A DNA stretch of 64,000 nt from Staphylococcus sp. M0911 (lineage in GTDB: Bacteria; Bacillota; Bacilli; Staphylococcales; Staphylococcaceae), in contig NZ_CP022881.1 of NCBI RefSeq assembly GCF_003491325.1, positions 248,001-312,000 on the forward strand, read 5' to 3'. Positions 47,654 through 56,365 of this stretch are shown piece by piece (the first letter of the stretch is position 1; every line of letters starts with the position of its first letter). Position numbers and translations under genes: made by a program. The notes below the pieces were generated by a model, which did not search any database, was not told the DNA's origin, and saw only the letters and a program-made list of their open reading frames with translations.

Positions 47654-49498
47654 ATGAATCAACTAGAACAATCATTAACGGGTTTGATTGAGAAGGATCC
47701 AACTATCGTAAATGAGAATGCTAATAAAGATAGCAATACCTTTTCGACTATGCGCGATTTAACGGCAGGTATTGTTTCAAAATCATATGCTTTAAATTAT
47801 TTATTGCCTAAACATATTGCTGAGGCGCATCAAAATGGTGACATTCACTTTCATGATTTAGATTATCACCCATTTCAACCATTAACAAATTGTTGCTTAG
47901 TTGATGCAAAAAGCATGCTGAAAAATGGCTTTGAAATAGGTAATGCCAATGTTACATCTCCAAAATCGATTCAGACAGCATCAGCACAACTTGTACAAAT
48001 TATTGCGAACGTCTCTAGTAGTCAATACGGTGGATGTACAGTGGATCGTGTAGATGAATTATTGAGTGAGTATGCACAATATAATGAGCGACATCATCGT
48101 GAAGTAGCACAGGCCTATGTTAAAGCTGAGCACCTAGAAACATATGTAGAGCAACAAGTTACTAAAGATATTAATGACGCCATTGAAAGTTTGGAGTATG
48201 AGATTAATACACTGTATACCTCTAATGGTCAAACACCATTCGTCACATTAGGATTTGGCTTAGGAACAGATACATTAAGTCGTAAAATACAGCAGGCGAT
48301 ATTGAAAACGAGAATTAAAGGATTAGGTAAAGATCGTGTCACAGCCATTTTCCCTAAATTAGTATTTTCAATTAAAGATGGTATTAATTTGAAAAAAGAT
48401 GATCCTAATTATGACATTAAACAACTTGCGTTAGAATGTTCAACAAAACGTATGTATCCTGATATATTAAATTACGACAAAATCGTTGAACTATTAGGCG
48501 ATTTTAAAGCGCCGATGGGATGTCGATCTTTTTTACCAAGTTGGCGTAATGAACAAGGTGAAAATGAAAATAATGGCCGTTGCAATTTAGGTGTTGTTAC
48601 TCTCAATTTACCAAGAATCGCGCTTGAATCACAAGGTGACATGACAACGTTTTGGAAAATTTTTTATCACAAAATGACGTTGATGCACGATGCTTTAGTA
48701 TATAGAATAGAGCGATTAAAAGAAGCGACAGTTAATAATGCACCTATCTTATATAAAAGCGGTGCGTTTAAATATAAACTCGATGATCATGAAGATGTAA
48801 TGGCGCTATTTAAGAATAAAAGAGCTACGATTTCCATGGGATACATCGGATTATATGAAACTGCTACAGTCTTTTATGGTCCTAATTGGGAACATAATGA
48901 TGAAGCCAAAGCATTTACAATTGAAATATTAAAAGAAATGCAACGTCTGCAAAAGCAATGGACAAAACAATATGACATTTGGTTCAGTATATACAGTACA
49001 CCTAGTGAGTCATTGACTGATCGCTTTTGCCGTTTAGATCAAGAACGATTTGGAGATATTCCAGATATTACAAGTAAAGGTTATTATCAAAATTCATTTC
49101 ATTATGATGTAAGAAAAGATATTACGCCATTTGAAAAATTAGATTTTGAAAAAGATTATCCCTATTATGCGAGTGGTGGCTTTATCCATTATTGTGAGTA
49201 TCCTAAATTAAATCATAATATTAAAGCACTAGAAGCGGTATGGGATTATGCTTATGATAAGGTAGGATATTTAGGTACTAATATTCCAATAGATCACTGT
49301 TATGAATGTGGATTTGATGGAGATTTTAAATCAACACCACAAGGCTATCAATGTCCAGAATGTGGTAATGATAACCCTGAAACGGTCGATGTTGTTAAAC
49401 GGACATGCGGTTATTTAGGTAATCCAGTACAAAGACCTGTGATTGAAGGACGTCATAAAGAAATGTGTGCTCGTGTGAAACATATGAAGGAATCTTAA
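47654..49498 (+). CDS. nrdD: Anaerobic ribonucleoside-triphosphate reductase
   Basis: A 614-residue class III reductase making dNTPs without oxygen. It has the substrate-pocket NCCLVD segment, a C-terminal zinc site of two CxxC-type pairs (CYECGFDGDF; CPECGND) and the glycyl-radical motif RTCGYLGNP close to the C-terminus. It lacks a full ATP-cone (about 90 residues) at the N-terminus, as is usual in staphylococci. It is followed after 2 bases by its activase gene. Likely repressed by NrdR and expressed under anaerobiosis. Confidence 0.94.
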   Translation: MNQLEQSLTGLIEKDPTIVNENANKDSNTFSTMRDLTAGIVSKSYALNYLLPKHIAEAHQNGDIHFHDLDYHPFQPLTNCCLVDAKSMLKNGFEIGNANVTSPKSIQTASAQLVQIIANVSSSQYGGCTVDRVDELLSEYAQYNERHHREVAQAYVKAEHLETYVEQQVTKDINDAIESLEYEINTLYTSNGQTPFVTLGFGLGTDTLSRKIQQAILKTRIKGLGKDRVTAIFPKLVFSIKDGINLKKDDPNYDIKQLALECSTKRMYPDILNYDKIVELLGDFKAPMGCRSFLPSWRNEQGENENNGRCNLGVVTLNLPRIALESQGDMTTFWKIFYHKMTLMHDALVYRIERLKEATVNNAPILYKSGAFKYKLDDHEDVMALFKNKRATISMGYIGLYETATVFYGPNWEHNDEAKAFTIEILKEMQRLQKQWTKQYDIWFSIYSTPSESLTDRFCRLDQERFGDIPDITSKGYYQNSFHYDVRKDITPFEKLDFEKDYPYYASGGFIHYCEYPKLNHNIKALEAVWDYAYDKVGYLGTNIPIDHCYECGFDGDFKSTPQGYQCPECGNDNPETVDVVKRTCGYLGNPVQRPVIEGRHKEMCARVKHMKES

Positions 49499-49500
49499 TC

Positions 49501-50064
49501 ATGACATCTATATTAGGAATAGAACATGGACAGGGATATATAGCCAAAATTGAAACACATAGCTTTGTAGACGGTGAGGGTGTACGGTGTAGTGTGTATG
49601 TTTCGGGATGTCCATTCCAATGTCTAGATTGCTATAACAAAGCGGCACAACATTTTAAATATGGTGAACCATTTACAGAAAAAATATTACAAGAGATTCT
49701 CTCATATTGTGAACCGGGTTATATTAGTGGCTTAAGTATTTTAGGAGGCGAACCCTTTTGTAATTTAGATGTGACATTGAGACTCGTGCAAGCATTTCGA
49801 CAAAGATTTGGACAGACCAAAACAATATGGATTTGGACTGGGTTTCAATATGAATATCTTTCACAAGATAAGTGGCTACGTTTTGAATTATTAGAATATG
49901 TAGATGTGTTAGTTGATGGCATGTTTATCACTCAGTTATATCGTCCTAATCTACCTTACAAAGGTTCTTTAAATCAAAGAGTGATTGATGTCAATACATC
50001 ATTGCAACGACACCAATTGTGTGAATACATTTACAGTGGTCCATCGACGAGTCACAGTTTTTAA
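49501..50064 (+). CDS. nrdG: Anaerobic ribonucleotide reductase activating protein (radical SAM)
   Basis: A 187-residue radical SAM enzyme that creates the glycyl radical on NrdD. The cluster motif CxxxCxxC appears as SGCPFQCLDCYNKA, and the SAM-binding GGE as SILGGEPFCN. The ATG at 49501 follows GAAGGA within the nrdD 3' end. A longer in-frame start inside nrdD has no RBS. Confidence 0.93.
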   Translation: MTSILGIEHGQGYIAKIETHSFVDGEGVRCSVYVSGCPFQCLDCYNKAAQHFKYGEPFTEKILQEILSYCEPGYISGLSILGGEPFCNLDVTLRLVQAFRQRFGQTKTIWIWTGFQYEYLSQDKWLRFELLEYVDVLVDGMFITQLYRPNLPYKGSLNQRVIDVNTSLQRHQLCEYIYSGPSTSHSF

Positions 50065-50138
50065 TCATGTTATAAATCGATATAAAAGGGAAATGTAATT
50101 ATAAGAGTAAAGATTCAATATAGAGAAGGTGAGACAGT

Positions 50139-50249
50139 ATGTGGTTATTAATAGGTAAATGGATGATTGCCATTGGTCTTATCGTAGGTTCCATTATTGA
50201 AGAAACGATTTATAAAAAACGTCGACAAGCACGTAAAACACAACAATAA
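50139..50249 (+). CDS. Small membrane protein (36 aa) after nrdDG
   Basis: ATG at 50139 behind GAAGGTGAG. One helix (LLIGKWMIAIGLIVGSII) is followed by a basic tail, YKKRRQARKTQQ. It is probably in the nrdDG transcript. Unknown function. Confidence 0.55.
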   Translation: MWLLIGKWMIAIGLIVGSIIEETIYKKRRQARKTQQ

Positions 50250-50439
50250 TAAGACAATGAATCATATGGGCAATAACTACAATGTGTAGTGTTGCTCATA
50301 TATTTTTTTGATGTAAATCTAATTTATAATTGTTAACAATTTTTGACGATGTTGAAATACTAGATATATCAGTCTTAAAGACTCGTTTTGATTGATGAAA
50401 TAATACTTTTGATTTTGTAATCAAATATGAAAATATATA

Positions 50440-50461
50440 CTTATCACATGTTTAAGTGATA
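50440..50461. promoter_or_regulatory. Inverted repeat before the dicarboxylate carrier gene
   Basis: TTATCAC-N8-GTGATAA, perfect 7-bp arms, 54 bases before the TTG start at 50515. It is possibly an operator. It lies just ahead of an ATG at 50470 that lacks an RBS. Confidence 0.35.
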
Positions 50462-50514
50462 AAATATCAATGTTACTAAAAATTAACATCATAAGAGAGT
50501 TAGGAGTTCCTAAA

Positions 50515-51807
50515 TTGCTACTGTTTATAATAGAAATTATGATTATGGTTTTAGCGGTGTTACTAGGTTTAAGAACAGCCGGAGCACTTGGTTGTGGCAT
50601 ATTTGCCATTGTAGCGCAACTGATTATGATTTTTGGCTTTCAATTACCACCTGGTTCGGCACCTGTCACAGCTGTGTTAATTATTCTTTCAATAGGTATT
50701 GCAGGTGGCACGTTGCAAGCTACTGGCGGTATAGACTACCTTGTATATATTGCATCTAAAATCATCGAGAGATTCCCAAAATCAATTATTTTTATTGCAC
50801 CAATGATTGTGTTTGTCTTTGTCTTTGGTATTGGTACTGCCAATATTGCTTTATCATTAGAACCTATTATTGCTAAGACAGCTCAAAAAGCAAACATACA
50901 ACCTAAAAAAGCACTTACTGCATCAGTACTCACTGCGAATTTAGCACTTTTATGTAGTCCGGCTGCATCAGCAACAGCTTATATTATTTCTGTATTAGCT
51001 GGTTACGATATTTCTATGGGTAAATATTTAAGTATCGTATTACCAACTGCGATTTTGAGTATGCTTTTATTAAGCGTATTCTGCACATTTGTTGGCAAAA
51101 ATGATTCAATATCATCACAAAAGTTAGTTGAACTGCCAGAAGAGACTTTACCTAGTGAATTTTCTAAAAATGTGAAATTCGGTGTATTAGCATTCTTGAT
51201 ATGTGTGTTAGGTATATTAACATTTGGGATATTCCCTCATTTAATGCCATCTTTTAATGTAAATGGTAAAACGGTCAATGTTGAAATGACAGATATTGTA
51301 CAATTCTTTATGTATTTAAGTGCTGCCATTAATCTATTATTATCAAAAATTAATACGTCAGATATTCTAACGTCACATATTTCTCAATCAGCATTTGGTG
51401 CATTGTTTGCAGTATTAGGTCCTGGTTGGTTAGGCGCTACTATATTTAATGCACCTAATAATTTGAAAATATTAAAAAATGATATTGGCCAAGCCATTAG
51501 CAGTGTACCTTGGCTAGTCATCATTCTCGTATCAGTAGTAGCGATGATCGTGATTTCTCAAACAGCGACTGCATCCATTATGGTGCCAATTGTTATGAGT
51601 CTAGGCATTCCGCCCTTATATTTTGTCGCCATGGTTCAGACGCTTAACGTTAACTTTGTGATTCCAGCACAACCTACTTTATTATTTGCAGTTGAATTGG
51701 ACGAAACGGGCAGAACAAGGCCTACGAGTTTTATTATTCCGGGATTCTTTGTCATAATCACCTCAGTTGTAATTGGTTTTACATTAAAATTATTTTTAGG
51801 ATACTAA
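50515..51807 (+). CDS. Anaerobic C4-dicarboxylate carrier, Dcu family
   Basis: A 430-residue, roughly 11-helix membrane protein of the DcuA/DcuB family: LPPGSAPVTAVLIILSIGI, GGTLQATGGIDYLVYIASKI and SPAASATAYIISVL. Such carriers exchange fumarate, malate, aspartate and succinate during anaerobic growth. I use TTG at 50515 because TTAGGAG lies 8 bases before it; the upstream ATG at 50470 has no RBS. Position next to nrdDG fits anaerobic expression. Substrate is inferred from family. Confidence 0.82.
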   Translation: MLLFIIEIMIMVLAVLLGLRTAGALGCGIFAIVAQLIMIFGFQLPPGSAPVTAVLIILSIGIAGGTLQATGGIDYLVYIASKIIERFPKSIIFIAPMIVFVFVFGIGTANIALSLEPIIAKTAQKANIQPKKALTASVLTANLALLCSPAASATAYIISVLAGYDISMGKYLSIVLPTAILSMLLLSVFCTFVGKNDSISSQKLVELPEETLPSEFSKNVKFGVLAFLICVLGILTFGIFPHLMPSFNVNGKTVNVEMTDIVQFFMYLSAAINLLLSKINTSDILTSHISQSAFGALFAVLGPGWLGATIFNAPNNLKILKNDIGQAISSVPWLVIILVSVVAMIVISQTATASIMVPIVMSLGIPPLYFVAMVQTLNVNFVIPAQPTLLFAVELDETGRTRPTSFIIPGFFVIITSVVIGFTLKLFLGY

Positions 51808-51821
51808 CAAGTAATGAAATC

Positions 51822-51859
51822 AACTATCTTTCACGAATTAAGTGGGAGATAGTTTTTTT
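51822..51859 (+). terminator. Rho-independent terminator
   Basis: AACTATCT/AGATAGTT outer stem with inner pairing, followed by T7. Confidence 0.85.
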
Positions 51860-51961
51860 GTTGTAATAAAGCCCATTTATTAAAAGAAACTGAAATAAAT
51901 AAAAATTCTATTTGTATGCATAAAAATTCATAGTTTTAATGAAGTTAAGTTTGTTCAATTC

Positions 51962-51979
51962 GTTAAATCTAAATTTAAC
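51962..51979. promoter_or_regulatory. Candidate CudC operator upstream of cudT
   Basis: GTTAAAT-CTAA-ATTTAAC, perfect 7-bp arms around 4 bases. The same arms occur before gbsA at 54701, and the flanking AATTC is also shared. Nothing else is evident in the 320-base interval before cudT. Confidence 0.65.
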
Positions 51980-52180
51980 ACTGTTGTCACAACAATTGAT
52001 TGTGAAAGAATAATCGTCAGAAATTATATAATTATTCAATATTGGGATTGTATTTCTTTGTATGTAATTTGCATTATTATTAAATGTTCGTTATTGTCAA
52101 TTTTGTGAATCAATTATATTTGAACGTGGAACTTAAGAACATCAAGATTCATAAATCATTTAGTATTAGGGGGATCACGA

Positions 52181-53803
52181 TTGAGAAAAGAAAAAGTTAT
52201 GGACTGGACGACCTTTATAGGTGTAGTCATAGTGTTACTTTTAGCTGTTATACCTATGATGGTTTTCCCGAAAGCAAGTGAGACAATTATTACAGATATC
52301 AATAGTGCAATTTCTAACTCGATTGGTTCTGTTTATTTATTCTTAGGATTAGCTATTTTTTGTTTCGTTTTATACATAGCATTTGGTAAATACGGTAATG
52401 TTACTCTAGGTAGAGCGAGTGACAAGCCGGAATTTAACACATTTACTTGGGCAGCCATGTTATTCTGTGCAGGTATTGGTTCAGATATTCTATATTGGGG
52501 TGTAATTGAGTGGGCATTCTATTATCAAGTGCCACCTAATGGCGCTAAAAGTATGTCCGATGAAGCACTACAGTATGCGACGCAATACGGAATGTTCCAC
52601 TGGGGTCCGATTGCATGGGCGATTTATGTATTGCCAGCATTACCAATTGGTTATTTAGTGTTCGTTAAAAAACAACCTATATATAAAATTAGCCAAGCGT
52701 GTAGACCTATATTAAAAGGACAAACAGATAAGTTTGTAGGTAAACTTGTTGATATCTTATTTATCTTCGGATTATTAGGCGGTGCAGCGACCTCACTTGC
52801 CTTAGGTGTACCTTTAATATCAGCAGGTATTGAAAGACTTACTGGTCTGAATGGCGAGAATATGATAATGCGTTCAATTATTTTATTAACTATCACAGTT
52901 ATATTTGCCATTAGTTCATATACAGGATTGAAAAAAGGGATTCAAAAGCTGAGTGACGTCAATGTATGGTTATCATTTATCTTATTAGCCTTTGTCTTCA
53001 TTATTGGACCAACTGTATTTATTATGGAAACTACAGTGACTGGATTAGGGAACATGATGCGAGATTTCTTCCATATGGCCACTTGGGTTGAGCCATTTGG
53101 TGGTATCGGTCATCGTAAAGAGACACATTTCCCTCAAGATTGGACGATATTCTATTGGTCATGGTGGCTAGTGTATGCACCATTTATTGGTTTATTTATT
53201 GCTCGAATTTCAAAAGGTAGAACTCTAAAAGAAGTCGTTCTTGGTACAATGATATATGGTACGTTAGGTTGTGCATTATTCTTTGGTATATTTGGTAACT
53301 ATGCCGTTTATTTACAAATTTCTGGTCAATTTAATGTGGTTGATTTCTTAAATCATCACAGTACAGAAGCGACTATCATTGAGGTAATGCATCATTTACC
53401 ATTCCCAACTATAACGATTGTCTTATTCTTAATTTCAGCATTCTTATTCTTAGCGACAACATTTGATTCTGGTTCTTATATTTTAGCAGCTGCTTCTCAA
53501 AAGAAAGTGATTGGGGAGCCATTAAGAGCGAACAGATTATTCTGGGCATTTGCGTTATGTTTATTGCCATTCTCACTAATGTTAGTGGGTGGGGAACGTG
53601 CACTAGATGTACTTAAGACTGCATCGATACTTGCGAGTGTACCATTAATCGTCATATTTATATTTATGATGGTCTCATTCTTGATTACTTTAGGACGAGA
53701 TCGAATCAAATTAGAAACACGTGCTGAGAAATTAAAAGAGGTTGAAAGACGTTCACTACGAATTGTTCAAGTGAAAGAAGAAGAACAAGACGATAATTTA
53801 TAA
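52181..53803 (+). CDS. cudT: BCCT-family choline transporter
   Basis: A 540-residue, 12-helix betaine/carnitine/choline transporter. Family motifs: AMLFCAGIGSDILYWGVIEW, GFGG-equivalent LLGGAATSLALGVP, FYWSWWLVYAPFIGLFIARIS and TTFDSGSYILAAAS. It takes up choline for oxidation by BetA and GbsA. The start is TTG behind AGGGGG. It is convergent with cudC and shares the CudC-type operator with gbsA. Symbol from the S. xylosus cudTCAB locus. Confidence 0.9.
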   Translation: MRKEKVMDWTTFIGVVIVLLLAVIPMMVFPKASETIITDINSAISNSIGSVYLFLGLAIFCFVLYIAFGKYGNVTLGRASDKPEFNTFTWAAMLFCAGIGSDILYWGVIEWAFYYQVPPNGAKSMSDEALQYATQYGMFHWGPIAWAIYVLPALPIGYLVFVKKQPIYKISQACRPILKGQTDKFVGKLVDILFIFGLLGGAATSLALGVPLISAGIERLTGLNGENMIMRSIILLTITVIFAISSYTGLKKGIQKLSDVNVWLSFILLAFVFIIGPTVFIMETTVTGLGNMMRDFFHMATWVEPFGGIGHRKETHFPQDWTIFYWSWWLVYAPFIGLFIARISKGRTLKEVVLGTMIYGTLGCALFFGIFGNYAVYLQISGQFNVVDFLNHHSTEATIIEVMHHLPFPTITIVLFLISAFLFLATTFDSGSYILAAASQKKVIGEPLRANRLFWAFALCLLPFSLMLVGGERALDVLKTASILASVPLIVIFIFMMVSFLITLGRDRIKLETRAEKLKEVERRSLRIVQVKEEEQDDNL

Positions 53804-53809
53804 CATATT

Positions 53810-53845
53810 AAAAAGGCTAAAGGATTGATATCCTTTAGCCTTTTA
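53810..53845. terminator. Bidirectional terminator between cudT and cudC
   Basis: AAAAGGCTAAAGGAT and its exact complement around a 4-base loop, with flanking A and T runs. It overlaps the cudC stop codon. Confidence 0.92.
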
Positions 53846-54397
53846 CTTATCTTCGTGTTCTGGAATAGGGAAGTATTTAAAGATTTCTCCTGTTTCTAAA
53901 GCTTCGCTAAGTTGTGCTAACCATTCGTAATACACCTTTGAATGATCGAGTTGTGCTTTCACTTTATCAATATCTTGTCTTTCTTCATCAGTTAAATCAC
54001 TGTTGTTTAAGAGAGGATTTAAAATAGCTTCAGCATCTTTAACTGCTTCCATGTTTGTATCGATTTCTCGTTCCCATTTTTTTGTGAAGAAATTGCGGAA
54101 GAAAGTAAAGAAGTCTTTTTTAGCAATGAAATGTTGCTTTCTGCTACCTCTTGTAAATTGTTGTTTAACGATGTCATATTCTTGTAGTTTCTTTACACCT
54201 GCACTCATGCTAGGTTTACTCATTTGCAGTTGTTGTCTCATTTCATCTAGTGTCATACTTCCTTCAAACACCATGATACCGTATAAGTTACCAACACTAC
54301 GATTAATGCCATACAAGTCCATTGTTTCACCAATGGAATTAATTACCAAGTCTTTGGCTTATTCGACTTGAGATGTGTAGTTTTCCGAACGTGTCAT
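53843..54397 (-). pseudogene. cudC: Choline-locus repressor CudC (GbsR/MarR-type) with an in-frame stop at codon 13
   Basis: The ATG at 54395-54397 has an excellent RBS (GGAGGT). The frame reads MTRSENYTSQVE, then TAA (54359-54361), then AKDLVINSIGETMDLYG and the full regulator. The remainder includes a winged helix (MTLDEMRQQLQMSKPSMSAG; QFTRGSRKQHFIAKKDFF) and a C-terminal acidic helical domain. Homologues have Glu at the stop position, so GAA to TAA is the simplest change. A TTG at 54349 could restart translation, but no RBS precedes it. Intact CudC/GbsR represses choline uptake and oxidation genes until choline is present. As read, it would be truncated to 12 residues. Confidence 0.8.
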
Positions 54398-54584
54398 GAC
54401 TGTACCTCCAAAAAGAATTATTTCATTTTACCACGTCTCAACATAAAGTTAACATGATTTCATCTTTTATATGCTAATCAATTATATAATTTTATTTAAA
54501 AAAATGAAAAGCAAGGTTTTAGAAAAATTATTTTGTTTTATCTCGTTGTAAGTGCGCTGTTTGAATCAGCTCAAAAGGAACACC

Positions 54585-54640
54585 CTAGCTAAAGCTAGTG
54601 CGTAAGAATCACTAACTTAATAAAATTAAGAGTGATTCTT
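54585..54640. other. Two adjacent hairpins between divergent cudC and gbsA
   Basis: CTAGCT-AA-AGCTAG (54585-54598) and AAGAATCACT/AGTGATTCTT (54604-54640, with an inner TTAA/TTAA pairing) lie ahead of the gbsA promoter. The second is followed by TTTATTCTT on the plus strand. It might be a terminator or attenuator, or part of a small RNA. The surrounding 342 bases contain no gene. Confidence 0.4.
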
Positions 54641-54655
54641 TATTCTTCAGACCTT

Positions 54656-54685
54656 TTGACATGTTTTCGTTTTATATGCTAACAT
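54656..54685 (+). promoter_or_regulatory. gbsA-betA promoter
   Basis: TTGACA (54656-54661), 18-base spacer and TAACAT (54680-54685). The candidate CudC operator at 54701 begins about 15 bases downstream, where binding would block initiation. Confidence 0.6.
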
Positions 54686-54700
54686 ATTTCTGTAAAATTC

Positions 54701-54718
54701 GTTAAATAAAAATTTAAC
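54701..54718. promoter_or_regulatory. Candidate CudC operator upstream of gbsA
   Basis: GTTAAAT-AAAA-ATTTAAC has the same arms and spacing as the site before cudT at 51962. It sits just after the promoter and 22 bases before the gbsA start. Confidence 0.65.
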
Positions 54719-54739
54719 AAACTTAACGGAGGTATTTTG

Positions 54740-56230
54740 ATGGAACTTGTAAAGCGCTTGTCAAATCGTCAATTCATTGATGGTGAATGGGTAGATAGCT
54801 CAAATAAAAATACAAGAGAGATAATAAATCCTTATAATCAAGAAGTTATTTTCACGGTAGCTGAAGGAACAAAAGAAGATGTAGAACGCGCTATTTTAGC
54901 GGCAAGACGATCATTTGAAGATGGTGAGTTGTCCTCAGAAACAAGTGAAGTCAGAGGTCAAAAAGTAAGAGCCATTGCAGATAAAATCAAAGAACATCGT
55001 GAAGAATTAGCAAAATTAGAAACATTAGATACAGGTAAAACGTTAGAAGAATCTTATGCAGATATGGATGATATTCATAATGTATTTATGTATTTTGCGG
55101 GATTAGCTGATAAAGACGGTGGCGAAATAATTAATACGCCAATTCCTAATTCAGAAAGTAAAGTCGTTAAAGAACCAGTAGGCGTGGTGACACAAATTAC
55201 ACCTTGGAACTATCCTTTATTACAAGCATCATGGAAAATCGCGCCAGCATTAGCAACTGGATGTTCACTTGTTATGAAACCAAGTGAAATTACGCCATTA
55301 ACAACGATTCGAGTATTCGAATTGATGGAAGAAGTAGGTTTCCCTAAAGGTACAATTAACTTAGTTTTAGGTGCTGGTTCAGAAATTGGTGATGTGATGT
55401 CAGGTCACGAAGAAGTGGATCTTGTATCATTTACAGGTGGTATTAAGACTGGTAAACATATCATGAAACAAGCAGCAGACCATGTAACGAACATAGCATT
55501 AGAACTTGGTGGTAAGAATCCAAATATCATTTTTGATGATGCAGATTTTGAATTAGCAGTTGACCAAGCATTGAATGGTGGTTATTTCCACGCAGGACAA
55601 GTATGCTCAGCAGGTTCAAGAATATTAGTGCATAACGACATTAAAGAGGACTTTGAAAAGGCACTCATCGATCGTGTTAGCAAAATTAAACTTGGTAATG
55701 GTTTTGATGATGAAACAGAAATGGGTCCAGTGATTTCAAAAGAACATAGAGATAAAATTGAGAAATATATGGAAGTTGCCAAAGAAGATGGCGCTACAAT
55801 CGCTATTGGTGGTAAACGTCCTGAAAGAGAAGATTTACAAGCAGGCTTATTCTTTGAACCAACTGTAATTACGGATTGCGATACATCTATGCGTATTGTA
55901 CAAGAAGAGGTATTTGGACCAGTTGTTACAGTAGAAGGATTTTCTGATGAAGCAGAAGCCATTCGCTTAGCTAATGATTCTATTTATGGATTAGCTGGTG
56001 CTGTATTTAGTAAAGATATCGGTAAAGCACAACGTGTTGCTAACAAATTAAAGCTAGGCACTGTATGGATTAATGATTTCCATCCATATTTCGCACAAGC
56101 ACCATGGGGTGGATATAAACAATCAGGTATCGGCAGAGAACTTGGTAAAGAAGGTTTAGAAGAGTATTTAACATCTAAACACATTCTAACAAACACTAAT
56201 CCAGAACCAGTTAACTTTTTCAGTAAATAA
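54740..56230 (+). CDS. gbsA: Betaine aldehyde dehydrogenase
   Basis: A 496-residue NAD-dependent aldehyde dehydrogenase converting betaine aldehyde to the osmoprotectant glycine betaine. Motifs: ITPWNYPLLQASWKIAPAL, FTGGIKTGK (NAD loop), catalytic Glu in ALELGGKNPN and catalytic Cys in AGQVCSAGSR. ATG 54740 follows CGGAGGT with 6 bases; a TTG one codon earlier is less likely. First gene of the operon with betA, 135 bases upstream of it. Confidence 0.94.
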   Translation: MELVKRLSNRQFIDGEWVDSSNKNTREIINPYNQEVIFTVAEGTKEDVERAILAARRSFEDGELSSETSEVRGQKVRAIADKIKEHREELAKLETLDTGKTLEESYADMDDIHNVFMYFAGLADKDGGEIINTPIPNSESKVVKEPVGVVTQITPWNYPLLQASWKIAPALATGCSLVMKPSEITPLTTIRVFELMEEVGFPKGTINLVLGAGSEIGDVMSGHEEVDLVSFTGGIKTGKHIMKQAADHVTNIALELGGKNPNIIFDDADFELAVDQALNGGYFHAGQVCSAGSRILVHNDIKEDFEKALIDRVSKIKLGNGFDDETEMGPVISKEHRDKIEKYMEVAKEDGATIAIGGKRPEREDLQAGLFFEPTVITDCDTSMRIVQEEVFGPVVTVEGFSDEAEAIRLANDSIYGLAGAVFSKDIGKAQRVANKLKLGTVWINDFHPYFAQAPWGGYKQSGIGRELGKEGLEEYLTSKHILTNTNPEPVNFFSK

Positions 56231-56365
56231 AACATAATAATGAAACAGAGGTTAGAGTGACGTATGTTATATGGGTTGCTCGACCTCTTACATATATCAG
56301 TACCATTCAAGATAACAATGAAAGAGATGTATACAAACAAAAATTGATTTCGGAGGTTATACGTG

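Noticed and set aside
50470..50514. ATG at 50470 as start of the Dcu-type carrier
   Set aside because: No RBS precedes it and the added residues are not membrane-like; TTG 50515 has TTAGGAG at good spacing.
54003..54371. 122-codon plus-strand open frame opposite cudC
   Set aside because: An antisense shadow of cudC; the minus-strand frame matches the CudC family.
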